A DNA stretch of 64,000 nt from Desulfobacter hydrogenophilus. Its GTDB lineage: Bacteria; Desulfobacterota; Desulfobacteria; Desulfobacterales; Desulfobacteraceae. A program made the position numbers and the translations under genes. This document shows positions 24,254-33,542 of this stretch, one piece after another. Within the stretch, counting starts at the first letter, position 1. Every line of letters begins with the position of its first letter. Under the pieces are notes generated by a model. It made no database searches. It was given only the letters and a program-made list of their open reading frames with translations, and was not told where the DNA came from. The stretch covers positions 4,590,501 through 4,654,500 of the forward strand of contig NZ_CP036313.1 in assembly GCF_004319545.1 (NCBI RefSeq). The letters run 5' to 3'.

Positions 24254-26320
24254 TCAATCTCCCAGCAGTTGAATTTTCATTTCAAGGGTGTCAATGATGG
24301 GATAGCCCGGATCTACGGCCTTGCAAGAATTGAGCAGATCATTCAATTCGGCTATGAGGTAATGTTTTTCCAGTCCGCTCTCTTCGATCTGTTCCATCAT
24401 CTGTTCGATAAACTCAAAAAACTTGTCCCGTACTTCAGGAAAAGGAGATTTTGTGGCCAGCGCGGCAGCCTTGCCCATCTTTCTTTTATTCATGGCATTG
24501 TAAAGGGCATCCATTTCCAGAGCAATGGCGATCTGCTCCTTGAGATGGATAACATATTCGTTGCCGGGATCTATCCCAAGGGCTTTTTCCAGGGCAACAT
24601 GGCACTGTTTATTGGTGATTTTCCCCCTATTGAACTTGTCAACGGCTACCTGGCCCATAAAAAAGGAATATGCTTCAGATATCGGCCCGGACGGTCGCAA
24701 CTTATATAAAAGACCCAATACCGCTTCATATTCAAGCAGGTACCGGCCTTCATATTGCATCATTTCCTGTGAAAAGCGTTTTTCAACACCAGGCACGGTC
24801 TCAAATAGACTGACCGTTGAGTCAAAGTAGTCAAGAAAATTTTTTTCACCATTTTCCAGGACAAACTTTCCATATTCAAAACGGATAAGGCCCAGGGCAT
24901 ACTTTATAAATTCATCAGTCGAATCTGCGGCATCCATTGTTTCAAGGAGATCAAAAGCCTTCTTGGTGTTGCCGGTTTTCAATGCATAAAAACTTTCCCC
25001 CACCCGGGAGTAACAGGCGCCTGTCGAAAGAAAATGTTCCTCATCCTTGAAATACCCCCTGTTCTTTCGAATCAGTGCCAGAACGGCGTCAGAAAGGCCA
25101 TAGCGTTCTGAAAAACAGGGGGTGCAAATCCATGGCACAGAAAGGCTGTCATGCCGGTCCCCGGAGATGGCCAAAAGATCGACCATCAGTGATTTGTCAA
25201 TATCAAAATGCGTTGCGACTGCGTCTTTTAAATTTTCTGGCCCGGTCATGGTCTTGATTCTATTTTCAGCCATACGGATTAAGCGTTGCCGGACCTTGTC
25301 CTGTTTTTCCGGGTCATCCCCCACAGCCGTTGCCAGATCGATGGAATAAACAGCTGTCAGCCAATGATCCGCCATAGGTCCGGTATAGTCGACCTGTGTT
25401 TCAGCCAGATGGTAGTATGTAACGGCCTCTAAAACAGTTATAGCGGGATCTTTCTTAAAAACAATTGTATCCAAAAGTTTTGCAACAGCACCATAATCGC
25501 CGGTTTCCCACAGGGACGAGGCCAGGAACAACCTGCTGTAATCGGAAAGGACCTCAAGTCCTTTGACTACTCTGTCATTGCCCTGGACAGCCTTGCCGCC
25601 CAAAAGCCTGCCCGCATCTGCCTGTATTTGGTTGATATCACCCCCGGCGTTCATGGCAGCGTTAAGCTGTTCAAAGGCAAGTTCCAGCACCTGGCGCTGC
25701 TGGGAAATAAAACCCGCATCATCGGAATCAATCATCTCCCACTGGTCCAGGGCGCTTATATATTCGCCCTGCTTTGCCAGGGCATAACCGAAATGATAGT
25801 GTGCCGTATCATTCAGACTGCTCAAGGACTTGAACAGTTTAACTGCCTGGTCAAACATGTTTCCCTTTACAAGGCAGACTGCACTGTCGAACAAATAGGT
25901 TTCATTTCCGTGAATTTGGGCAAGTTCCGTATAAAAATCGGAGGCAGCCAGATAATCCTTATTCCTGATCGCGATTTCGGCCTTGGCAACCACATCACAA
26001 CCCAAAAGGCGTTGTTCTAGTTCGCGGATCTTATCCCCAAGCCACGTCTCGTCTAACAGGCTTTCCGCTTCCCTGAAACAGGAGACAGCACCGGATAAAT
26101 CGTTTTGATTTTCTGCTTTCTGCCCTTTTTTTACCCATTCTTTACCTTTAAGGCCCTGGGTCTTTTTAAGACATATCGCAAGTTTTGCTTCTATTTCCGG
26201 GCTATTCTTTTTCTGTCTTGCTTTTTTGAATTCTTTTTCCGCCAACAGATAATTTTCTGTTTCAAACAGTTTTTCCGCCCGGTTAAGAATAGCATCAATT
26301 GAGTTTCGTTTTTTAGCCAT
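24254..26320 (-). CDS. large TPR protein of the Hsp70 operon
   Basis: 688 residues, no signal or membrane segment. The N-terminal third is packed with tetratricopeptide-like helix pairs (AEKLFETENYLLAEKEFKKA, GQKAENQNDLSGAVSCFREA, EIAIRNKDYLAASDFYTELA, KLFKSLSSLNDTAHYHFGYA); the rest is helical and less repetitive, with WICTPCF as a lone Cys pair. It begins two bases after the preceding gene with a GGAG site. TPR proteins commonly dock on the C-terminal end of Hsp70, so it may be a co-chaperone or client scaffold here; that is an inference from the operon. Confidence 0.75.
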   Translation of the reverse strand: MAKKRNSIDAILNRAEKLFETENYLLAEKEFKKARQKKNSPEIEAKLAICLKKTQGLKGKEWVKKGQKAENQNDLSGAVSCFREAESLLDETWLGDKIRELEQRLLGCDVVAKAEIAIRNKDYLAASDFYTELAQIHGNETYLFDSAVCLVKGNMFDQAVKLFKSLSSLNDTAHYHFGYALAKQGEYISALDQWEMIDSDDAGFISQQRQVLELAFEQLNAAMNAGGDINQIQADAGRLLGGKAVQGNDRVVKGLEVLSDYSRLFLASSLWETGDYGAVAKLLDTIVFKKDPAITVLEAVTYYHLAETQVDYTGPMADHWLTAVYSIDLATAVGDDPEKQDKVRQRLIRMAENRIKTMTGPENLKDAVATHFDIDKSLMVDLLAISGDRHDSLSVPWICTPCFSERYGLSDAVLALIRKNRGYFKDEEHFLSTGACYSRVGESFYALKTGNTKKAFDLLETMDAADSTDEFIKYALGLIRFEYGKFVLENGEKNFLDYFDSTVSLFETVPGVEKRFSQEMMQYEGRYLLEYEAVLGLLYKLRPSGPISEAYSFFMGQVAVDKFNRGKITNKQCHVALEKALGIDPGNEYVIHLKEQIAIALEMDALYNAMNKRKMGKAAALATKSPFPEVRDKFFEFIEQMMEQIEESGLEKHYLIAELNDLLNSCKAVDPGYPIIDTLEMKIQLLGD

Positions 26321-26322
26321 GG

Positions 26323-27204
26323 TTACTCCAAGTATATCCCGATGGTCATCCCCGGTTTAAAAGGGAGGTCTTTAACAAGGCAGTCAGTTCCATGTGAACA
26401 GTATTGCCTGATGACGGACCGGCGGGTATCCCCGGGCCTGATTTTATATTTCCAATATCGTTTTCCATGTCCGGTCCCGGTGATGTCCTCGTAAATATTC
26501 AAAACAGTTTTTTTGTCACAAAGGTAACGCAGGGTATCCCTGCTGCTGATATTATATATGTCAAGACCTGGATTGTGTTCCAGCAAAACCGGATAAAAGA
26601 CACCTGAACCGTAAAGGGCCCGGGATATTCCCCAAAGGGTGTCTGTATCCTTTGCCTGGTATTGTCTGAAACAGACCGGGGGTGACGGTGGTGGAGACAT
26701 CTCAGGCGAAACCGGCCCGGTTTTCGGACGACCGGCTGTTTGGGACTCACTGCTGCTTACGGTCTCCTGCTGTTTTTTAATGGTCTCAAGTGTCCCTGCC
26801 GATGTCTGCCGCAATTCCCGGACGGATTGGCCGGTTTCCCGGATCACGACGCGATCTTTCGCCACCATTACCGCCATCCTGGTCATGCTTGCCTGCATTT
26901 GCTCCACCCTCCCGGCCATAATACTGAACCGGTTAGCGGCATAACCGAAAACCAGCACCAGAAAAATTAGAAGCAAGCCTGCCAGGCACATAATAACCGG
27001 AATCCGATATTTTTTTTCACCAGAATTTTGGGTAATATTTTGTCCGGGCTGCTCCGGCAACACCACGGTCTCATTGGCCGACGCATCGGAAAGCGTCTCC
27101 AGAAGCCTGAAACAAACCAAATCCGCATCACATTGGGGGCAGGTGTCACTGCCTTCCGGGATATTGGTAAACCGGCATACCGGACAGGTAACCGTAACAG
27201 CCAT
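26323..27204 (-). CDS. zinc-ribbon, single-pass membrane protein with LysM-like C-terminus
   Basis: 293 residues. An N-terminal zinc ribbon (CPVCRFTNIPEGSDTCPQC, four Cys), a transmembrane segment near 65-90 (IPVIMCLAGLLLIFLVLVFG), a short coiled coil, a Pro-rich linker, and a C-terminal domain starting YQAKDTDTLWGISRALYG and ending with a second half (YKIRPGDTRRSVIRQYC) that both resemble LysM glycan-binding repeats. The predicted topology puts the ribbon in the cytosol and the LysM-like part in the periplasm. Its ATG directly follows the Hsp70 stop, and its ribbon resembles the one in that Hsp70, so it could tie the chaperone to the membrane or wall. Confidence 0.72.
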   Translation of the reverse strand: MAVTVTCPVCRFTNIPEGSDTCPQCDADLVCFRLLETLSDASANETVVLPEQPGQNITQNSGEKKYRIPVIMCLAGLLLIFLVLVFGYAANRFSIMAGRVEQMQASMTRMAVMVAKDRVVIRETGQSVRELRQTSAGTLETIKKQQETVSSSESQTAGRPKTGPVSPEMSPPPSPPVCFRQYQAKDTDTLWGISRALYGSGVFYPVLLEHNPGLDIYNISSRDTLRYLCDKKTVLNIYEDITGTGHGKRYWKYKIRPGDTRRSVIRQYCSHGTDCLVKDLPFKPGMTIGIYLE

Positions 27205-29544
27205 TTACCTGACAACACCTTTTTGAACGATACCAACTGTGCTGTCGTATTTACTGATGACGTCCAAGGCTTCGGGCATAATTTTATCTATGGTCTTGCT
27301 CACCATTTCGATGTTTGTGTTGCCCACCGCTTTCATGAGGGTTGCTATTGCATTATAAAAAGACGCAGCCTTCTTGGGATCATGGATGTCACACAATTCA
27401 CCGGCCTTGCTTATATCCATCAACATGTTAATTAAGGGGAAGGTTTCAAGGAATTGATCCAGATCATCAAAGGCATCAACGTTCTGTTCATAGGTGCCTG
27501 TCCGGTTCATGGCTTGCAGGACCTCGATTTTTTTTACCAGCGCTGAACGTTCTTTATCGGTCAAAACCCAGGGAAAATCCTCAAGTACACTTTCGGCATA
27601 AAAAATCATCGAATAGCAGAGTATGTTCTCTTCAAACAGCTGTTTTGCCTTGTCGATTTTCATCTTTGCCAGGGTGTAAACCGTCTCGATGACCTCTCCG
27701 GTGGTTTCATGGAGAACCTTGTGGAGATCCTTTACGATATCCGCACTTCTGAGGGTCAGCTCCTCCACGGCATAGTTATCGGATTCGTCTGCATTGGCCT
27801 GATCGATCATGGTTTCAAGTTCCATAAATAGCTTTTCGTCTGCCTTGCCCCTGGACAACGTTTTACTTAAGCTGACATCCGGAAGCTGTGTTAAAACGCC
27901 TGAAACCGCGACAATATTATTTTCATCTATTTTCAGATTCACCGAAATACTGAAAGGCGTATCAGATTCCTTTTGATCCGAATTGGACCGGTACTCCTGG
28001 ATGGCGTCCGCATCAATACTCAGCCAGAAATCACCAATAGATTCCTCTGCATCATTGACGATATTAAAAAATTTCATATGAATCAATTGCTGATAGGCAT
28101 CCACAAGCCTGAACACTTCCTCCTGTTCACAGGGCAGAGGGGTATTTTTTTCCACAAACAGGTAGCGCTCCCCATTGTCAAGGGTAACATAGTAGTCATG
28201 GGCTGCAGCATGGACAATGTTGAATACGCCCTGGTCTATGGTATGCTTTTCAAGATCGAATCCACAATGGCTGCAAAGAACGTCCGACTGTCCGACAATG
28301 CCGCCGCATCCCATACACTCGTAATTATCGGCAAGCCGGTGGCTTAAAATGGCGGCACCCTCGGCAACAGCCAGCATGGGCCGGTCATGGAGCATTACTT
28401 TTTCCTTGCCGAACATATCTTCCATTGCCTTGACAATGCATGGAATTTTTGAACTGCCGCCCACCAGCAGCACATTGTCTATAAGATCTGGCGAAAAATA
28501 AATATCATCAAGCAGTTTTTGGACCAGGGTCTGGGTGTTTTGCACCGCAGGCCGGATCAATTCTTCGAAGGCCTCCCGGGTCACAGTGACATCCACATCC
28601 AAAAGGTCACCGTCGGCATCCTTCAGCAGACCCAGAAGTTCAATATAGGCTTCCGGCCCATCGCTGAGCTTAATTTTTGCCTGTTCAACAGCGGCTTTGA
28701 GTTCTCCCAGGAAACGGTTTCTTACGCCGGAATCCTGCTCAGCAATCATTCCGGCAATATCATCAATTTCATATTCACGGGCGGTTTCCTGTAAAACATA
28801 TTCTTCCAGTTTCCGGTCAATATCCTCTCCGCCGAGCCACATATTGCCGCCTTTGCCCTGCTCTATAAATTGCCCGCCACTGATTGTAAGAACAGACAGG
28901 TCAAAGGTGCCGCCGCCAAAATCAAATACCAGGATGGTCTTGGCATCATCCTCATTCACCTGATCCACCCCAAAGGAGATAGCCGCCGCAGTAGGTTCGG
29001 AAAGCAGCCTTTGAACTTTAATACCGGCCAGGGCCGCCGCGGTTCTTGTAGCATGCTTCTGTTTATCATTAAAATAGGCAGGCACGGTGATCACGGCATA
29101 TTCCACCTTATCTCCAAGGTTTTTTTCCGCATCTTTTCGAATTTTTTCAAGAATCTTGGATGAAATTTCTTCAGGGGAATATTCCCTATCACTGATACGG
29201 ATCACCAGGCTGTTATCAGTGCCCTTGGACTGGCCGGCAATAATGAAGGCGTGTCTTGGATCATTTATCAGCTTTTGAACTTCCGGATTGGTGATACTTC
29301 TGCCCATTAACCGTTTCACTGCGGTTATGGTGCCGGCAGGCTCCTGTTTGATCCATTCCAGGGCATGCTTTCCCACAACAAATTTGGGCCGGTTCAGCAG
29401 GCCTCTAATTTTATTGTTTTTTATGCATACACAGGATGGGGTTATGGTGTCTCCCTCACTGTTGGGTATTATTTCAACATGCACCTTTTTGATACCGGAT
29501 GCCGAGTTGGTGGTTCCTAAATCAATTCCAATGGATTTTGACAT
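27205..29544 (-). CDS. second Hsp70 (DnaK-like) with a zinc ribbon in the interdomain linker
   Basis: 779 residues from the ATG at 29544 (an upstream in-frame codon at 29610 would add 22 residues without similarity). The ATPase domain is complete: IGIDLGTTNS (phosphate 1), VPAYFNDKQKHATR, VFDFGGGTFDLSVL (phosphate 2) and LLVGGSSKIP (adenosine). Near residue 410-430, where DnaK has its conserved hydrophobic linker, four Cys form a ribbon (CMGCGG...CSHCG). A substrate-domain-like beta part follows (YLFVEKNTPLPCEQEEVF, ISVNLKIDENNIVAVSG) and then a long helical end unlike the DnaK lid. It heads a six-gene operon with its own GrpE-like factor. It is not the housekeeping DnaK. Confidence 0.88.
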   Translation of the reverse strand: MSKSIGIDLGTTNSASGIKKVHVEIIPNSEGDTITPSCVCIKNNKIRGLLNRPKFVVGKHALEWIKQEPAGTITAVKRLMGRSITNPEVQKLINDPRHAFIIAGQSKGTDNSLVIRISDREYSPEEISSKILEKIRKDAEKNLGDKVEYAVITVPAYFNDKQKHATRTAAALAGIKVQRLLSEPTAAAISFGVDQVNEDDAKTILVFDFGGGTFDLSVLTISGGQFIEQGKGGNMWLGGEDIDRKLEEYVLQETAREYEIDDIAGMIAEQDSGVRNRFLGELKAAVEQAKIKLSDGPEAYIELLGLLKDADGDLLDVDVTVTREAFEELIRPAVQNTQTLVQKLLDDIYFSPDLIDNVLLVGGSSKIPCIVKAMEDMFGKEKVMLHDRPMLAVAEGAAILSHRLADNYECMGCGGIVGQSDVLCSHCGFDLEKHTIDQGVFNIVHAAAHDYYVTLDNGERYLFVEKNTPLPCEQEEVFRLVDAYQQLIHMKFFNIVNDAEESIGDFWLSIDADAIQEYRSNSDQKESDTPFSISVNLKIDENNIVAVSGVLTQLPDVSLSKTLSRGKADEKLFMELETMIDQANADESDNYAVEELTLRSADIVKDLHKVLHETTGEVIETVYTLAKMKIDKAKQLFEENILCYSMIFYAESVLEDFPWVLTDKERSALVKKIEVLQAMNRTGTYEQNVDAFDDLDQFLETFPLINMLMDISKAGELCDIHDPKKAASFYNAIATLMKAVGNTNIEMVSKTIDKIMPEALDVISKYDSTVGIVQKGVVR

Positions 29545-29746
29545 AACATCTTCTGTTTTTGGGGTTAAAAGTAGGTGCTGACTATTAACAAAACAGGATA
29601 AAATTTTCAATATAGAAGCAAAAAATTTCTTTCATTATGTACTGCAAGGGTTATTATATATCATATATCCTGATCAATAGCCCATATTCGGTAAGGCCTG
29701 AAGCCGACTATCTCCGAGTTAAAATCTTTTTTATGAAAGGTTGAAT
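29545..29746. promoter_or_regulatory. divergent promoter region between Hsp70 operon and FAD oxidoreductase
   Basis: 200 bp of AT-rich DNA feeding two outward-facing genes. I see no CIRCE element and no clear heat-shock sigma factor box. A tatataat-like patch lies near 29650 but without a well-spaced -35. Confidence 0.4.
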
Positions 29747-31129
29747 ATGACGTATGACGTAATTATCGTGGGTGGCGGACCCGCAGGGCTCTTTGCGGCC
29801 TATCATCTGGTGGAACATACCAGCCTCAAGGTATTGCTCATTGAACGGGGAAAACAGCCCCAGGAACGCAAATGCCCCATCAGCAAACTTCAAAAATGTG
29901 CCCAGTGCAGTCCGTGCAATATTCTGTCCGGCATTGGCGGAGCCGGCCTGTACTCGGACGGAAAACTTAATTTCATTCCAAGGCTTGGCAAAACCGATCT
30001 CACCCAGTTCATGCCCATGCCCCAGGCCCAGGCCCTGATTGATGAAACCGAAGAGATTTTTACCCGCTTTAAGATGGATGCCAAGGTATTTCCCACCAAC
30101 ATGGAAGAGGCCGCCCTCATCCGCAAGGAAGCCAAGCGGTTCGGCATTGATCTTCTGCTTATCCGGCAAAAGCATCTGGGCAGTGACAACCTGCCGGGCT
30201 ACATCACGGACATAGCCGACTATATCCAGTCCAAAGGACTTGAGATACGAACCTGTGAGAATGTAATAGATATTATTGAAAAAGATGGGGTTGTCCAAGG
30301 GGTGGTATCTGACAAGGGCTCCTATCATGCCCATAATGTAATTCTGGCACCGGGCCGCATCGGGGCCAACTGGGTATCATCTTTGGCCCTTAAACATGGC
30401 ATTGAATTAAACCAGCGGGGTATAGAGGTCGGTGTCCGGGTGGAGGTGCACAACGATATCATGGATGATCTGTGCAATGTGATCTATGACCCCACCTTTT
30501 TCATCCGCACCCACACCTATGATGACCTGACCCGGACATTCTGCACCAACCAGGGTGGTTTTGTGGCGTTGGAAAATTACCAGGATTTTGTCTGCGTCAA
30601 TGGGCATGCCTATTCAAATAAAAAATCGAGCAATACCAATTTTGCCTTTCTGTCAAAGGTGGTGCTCACGGAACCGGTCACGGACAACCAGGCTTACGGG
30701 GAATCCATCGGGCGTCTGGCCAGCATCATCGGCGGAGGCAAACCCATTCTCCAGCGCTTCGGAGATCTGAAACGGGGCCGACGATCCACCTGGAACCGGA
30801 TCAACAAAAGCTACATTGAACCGACGATGACCAATGTGGTATGCGGGGACATTGCCATGGCGTTGCCCGAGCGAATCCTGTCCAATCTGATCGAAGGGCT
30901 GGAGACCTTAAACCTGGTGGTACCCGGGGTGTCCAACGATGAAACCCTGCTCTATGCACCGGAGATCAAATTTTTTGCCACTCAAATTAAAACCACACCA
31001 CACCTGGAGACCAAAATCAAGGGTATGTACGTGGCAGGAGATGGCCCGGGGGTGGCCGGCAATATCGTATCAGCAGCGGCCACCGGCCTGATTCCGGCAA
31101 AAAAAATTATTGCGTCACAACAGGGGTAG
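29747..31129 (+). CDS. NAD(P)/FAD-dependent oxidoreductase (FAD-dependent dehydrogenase)
   Basis: 460 residues. The Rossmann start YDVIIVGGGPAGLFAAY binds FAD, and a Cys-rich loop (KCPISKLQKCAQCSPCN) and GIGGAGLYSDGKLNF motif are typical of the uncharacterised FAD-dependent dehydrogenase family; GMYVAGDGPGVAGNIVSAA near the end is the second FAD contact. The ATG at 29747 has an AAAGG site six bases upstream; a TTG at 29741 is less likely. The substrate is unknown. Its 3' end overlaps the opposing queD gene by 23 nt. Confidence 0.85.
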   Translation: MTYDVIIVGGGPAGLFAAYHLVEHTSLKVLLIERGKQPQERKCPISKLQKCAQCSPCNILSGIGGAGLYSDGKLNFIPRLGKTDLTQFMPMPQAQALIDETEEIFTRFKMDAKVFPTNMEEAALIRKEAKRFGIDLLLIRQKHLGSDNLPGYITDIADYIQSKGLEIRTCENVIDIIEKDGVVQGVVSDKGSYHAHNVILAPGRIGANWVSSLALKHGIELNQRGIEVGVRVEVHNDIMDDLCNVIYDPTFFIRTHTYDDLTRTFCTNQGGFVALENYQDFVCVNGHAYSNKKSSNTNFAFLSKVVLTEPVTDNQAYGESIGRLASIIGGGKPILQRFGDLKRGRRSTWNRINKSYIEPTMTNVVCGDIAMALPERILSNLIEGLETLNLVVPGVSNDETLLYAPEIKFFATQIKTTPHLETKIKGMYVAGDGPGVAGNIVSAAATGLIPAKKIIASQQG

Positions 31130-31505
31130 GATAATAAATTGCGCAGGCATCATCGGATTCCCAGGCCATAACTCTGGACACCACAACTTTTTCATCCAGA
31201 TTTTTGTCCAGGTATGCCTGGACCTTGCCTGCAATATAGACGGCAATCAGTTCGGACGTGGGCTGGTTGTCTTCAAAGGCAGGCAGTTCGTTTAGAAACT
31301 GGTGGTCCAGTTCCTCGTCCACAACAGCCCGGACCGCCCGTTTGATATCCCCGAAATCGGCCAGCACCCCGGCGTCGTTCAATTGATCGCCCTTGACATA
31401 TACTTCCACCTGCCAGTTGTGGCCGTGCAGGTTTTCACATTTTCGCCCCACCATGGCAAGCTGGTGCGCCCCGGCAAACCGGGTTTTAACCTTTAATTCA
31501 AACAT
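31107..31505 (-). CDS. queD: 6-carboxy-5,6,7,8-tetrahydropterin synthase
   Basis: 132 residues from the ATG at 31505, which has a GGGGGG-type site just upstream. FAGAHQLA, NLHGHNWQVEV and ELDHQFLN give the zinc histidines and catalytic residues, and Cys in GRKCENLHGH is the active-site cysteine. It converts dihydroneopterin triphosphate to carboxytetrahydropterin, the first committed step to preQ0 and queuosine. It lies 26 nt downstream of dnaJ on the same strand, and no other queuosine gene is present. Confidence 0.92.
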   Translation of the reverse strand: MFELKVKTRFAGAHQLAMVGRKCENLHGHNWQVEVYVKGDQLNDAGVLADFGDIKRAVRAVVDEELDHQFLNELPAFEDNQPTSELIAVYIAGKVQAYLDKNLDEKVVVSRVMAWESDDACAIYYPTPVVTQ

Positions 31506-31531
31506 AGCCCCCCATCCGAATTTGTTGTCTA

Positions 31532-32629
31532 TCACAGGTTTTTAAATAAATTTTTCAGCTTGTTTGATATTTTATTTGCATCGAGCTTGTCAAACTTTTC
31601 AAGCAGATCCTTTTGTTTCTGGTTCAGTTTGGTAGGCGTTTTAACGATCACTTTAATAATCTGATCTCCTCTTCGGCCGGTTCTCAAAGAGGCGATACCC
31701 TCTCCTTTGAACTGGAAAGAGTCTCCATACTGCGTCCCGGCAGGGATTGTTAATTTCTTTTCTCCCACCAGCGTGGGTACGGTAATCTCAGCACCAAGGG
31801 CGGCCTGGATAAAAGAAATATCAATGGCGCAAATAATATCGGTTCGCTCCCGCTGAAAAAACTTGTGGGGTTTGACATTAATGACCACGTACAGATCACC
31901 TGAAGGACCGTTGGGTGTGCTGGAGGCCTCGCCCTCTCCGGTAAGGCGCAGCTTTGAGCCTACATCCACACCGGCAGGAATTTTGACCTGGACCTTGCGG
32001 TTGATTTCCATACGGCCGCCGCCCCGGCATTTGGGGCAGGGATTGGGAATAATTGTCCCCCTGCCCTTGCAATAGGGACAGGTTGTTTTGACTTTAAAAA
32101 AACCCTGGTTCTGGATATACTGCCCCGTGCCCCGGCAGTGGGAGCAGGTTTCCGAAGAGGAACCGGGTGCGGCACCGGACCCGTTACACGCGTCACAGGT
32201 TTCCATCTTTGGTATGGAGATGGTTTTTTCCGTACCAAAGGCAGCCTCCATAAAATCTATGGTCATGTCATAGCGTAAATCTGATCCTCGCCTGACCCGG
32301 TTACCGCCACGCCCGCCGCCAAAACCGAAGAAATCTTCAAAAATATCTCCGAAACTTGAAAAGATGTCCTCAAATCCGCTGGGACCAGAATGGCCAGCGC
32401 CTTCAAGGCCTTGGTGGCCGAATTGATCATAAATCTGGCGTTTGCTGTCGTCGGACAGAACTTCATAGGCTTCAGACGCTTCTTTGAATTTGTTTTCAGC
32501 CTCTTTATTATCCGGATTCTTGTCCGGATGAAATTTGATGGCCAGTTTTCTGTAAGATTTTTTCAGTGTTGTTTTATCTGCATCCCGTTGGACCCCAAGG
32601 ATTTCATAGTAATCTCGTTTTTCACTCAT
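31532..32629 (-). CDS. dnaJ: chaperone DnaJ (type I)
   Basis: 365 residues with the full class I layout: J-domain with intact HPD (KFHPDKN, residues 30s), a Gly/Phe-rich stretch ([22 protein letters not shown]), four zinc motifs ([32 protein letters not shown]) and the C-terminal client-binding barrels. It presents unfolded proteins to Hsp70 and triggers ATP hydrolysis. It is encoded apart from any dnaK or grpE of the classical type; the special Hsp70 operon with its HPD-less J protein lies 2 kb away on the same strand. Confidence 0.97.
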   Translation of the reverse strand: MSEKRDYYEILGVQRDADKTTLKKSYRKLAIKFHPDKNPDNKEAENKFKEASEAYEVLSDDSKRQIYDQFGHQGLEGAGHSGPSGFEDIFSSFGDIFEDFFGFGGGRGGNRVRRGSDLRYDMTIDFMEAAFGTEKTISIPKMETCDACNGSGAAPGSSSETCSHCRGTGQYIQNQGFFKVKTTCPYCKGRGTIIPNPCPKCRGGGRMEINRKVQVKIPAGVDVGSKLRLTGEGEASSTPNGPSGDLYVVINVKPHKFFQRERTDIICAIDISFIQAALGAEITVPTLVGEKKLTIPAGTQYGDSFQFKGEGIASLRTGRRGDQIIKVIVKTPTKLNQKQKDLLEKFDKLDANKISNKLKNLFKNL

Positions 32630-32752
32630 ATTAATGCCCGATAGTGCTTTAATTCATTTATATTTGTGTTTAATCCGGTTGTATGATAGCTTCCAAACCT
32701 ACTTTGACTAAATAAATAATTTAAAATAACTCAGATTCCAAAGTTGTCAACG

Positions 32753-33454
32753 ATGAAGCAAGAACTGGATTTTGTCAAAGAAATGTTTGACAAAATTGCA
32801 CCCAAATATGATTTTTTAAACCGACTGCTCAGCATGCGACAGGATGTGTACTGGCGCAAGGAGATGGTCAAGGCTGCAAAACTGGAATCCGGTGCCGCAG
32901 TTTTAGATGCGGCCTGCGGAACCTGTGATGTAGGCCTTGAAGTCAGCCGAGTACTCAAGGGGCGGACACATATTACCGGACTGGATTTTTCCTTTGGCAT
33001 GCTGGCCCTTGGCAAAAAAAAGCTGAACTGCCCGGCAGGCCAAGCCATTGCCCTTGTAAACGGTGATGCGTTGAACCTGCCCGTAAAAAATCAGCAGTTT
33101 GACGCCGGATTCATGGCTTTTGGCATCCGCAATATCATGAACCGCATCGGGGCCATGAAAGAATTTTACCGCACACTGAAACCGGGCGGCAGAATCATCA
33201 TCCTGGAACTGACCACACCCCAAAAAGGACTGATGCGCCGGCTTTATCTTTTGTACTTTCAAAAAATATTGCCGTTAATCGGCTCTTTTTTTTCAAAACA
33301 CGGCAATGCATACGCGTATCTGCCTGAATCCGTACTAAGATTTCCTGATCCTGTATCCTTTGCAAGCCAGATGAAGGCGGCAGGATTCAAGGAGATCCGG
33401 TACAAGGAGATGACACTGGGTATCGTAACCCTCTTTGTAGGCATAAAGCTGTAA
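32753..33454 (+). CDS. ubiE: UbiE/MenG-type quinone C-methyltransferase
   Basis: 233 residues from the ATG at 32753 (a TTG at 32744 adds three). MFDKIAPKYDFLNRLLSM is the family's N-terminal signature, VLDAACGTCDVG the SAM-binding motif I, and FGIRNIMNR with LKPGGRIIILEL the later family motifs. It methylates the ring of demethylmenaquinone (menaquinone being the likely quinone here). Divergent from dnaJ. A TTGACT at 32704-32709 could be a -35 box but the -10 is weak. Confidence 0.93.
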   Translation: MKQELDFVKEMFDKIAPKYDFLNRLLSMRQDVYWRKEMVKAAKLESGAAVLDAACGTCDVGLEVSRVLKGRTHITGLDFSFGMLALGKKKLNCPAGQAIALVNGDALNLPVKNQQFDAGFMAFGIRNIMNRIGAMKEFYRTLKPGGRIIILELTTPQKGLMRRLYLLYFQKILPLIGSFFSKHGNAYAYLPESVLRFPDPVSFASQMKAAGFKEIRYKEMTLGIVTLFVGIKL

Positions 33455-33542
33455 CCCGCTATTATTACAGTCTGTCTTGACAATAAGCCCGACATACTTT
33501 ATAAACGGTCTTCAAAAAATATTTAGATAGAAAATTTTAAAG

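Noticed and set aside
29600-29700. heat-shock promoter or CIRCE element before the Hsp70 operon
   Set aside because: Searched by eye on both strands; no CIRCE inverted repeat and no well-spaced heat-shock sigma boxes.
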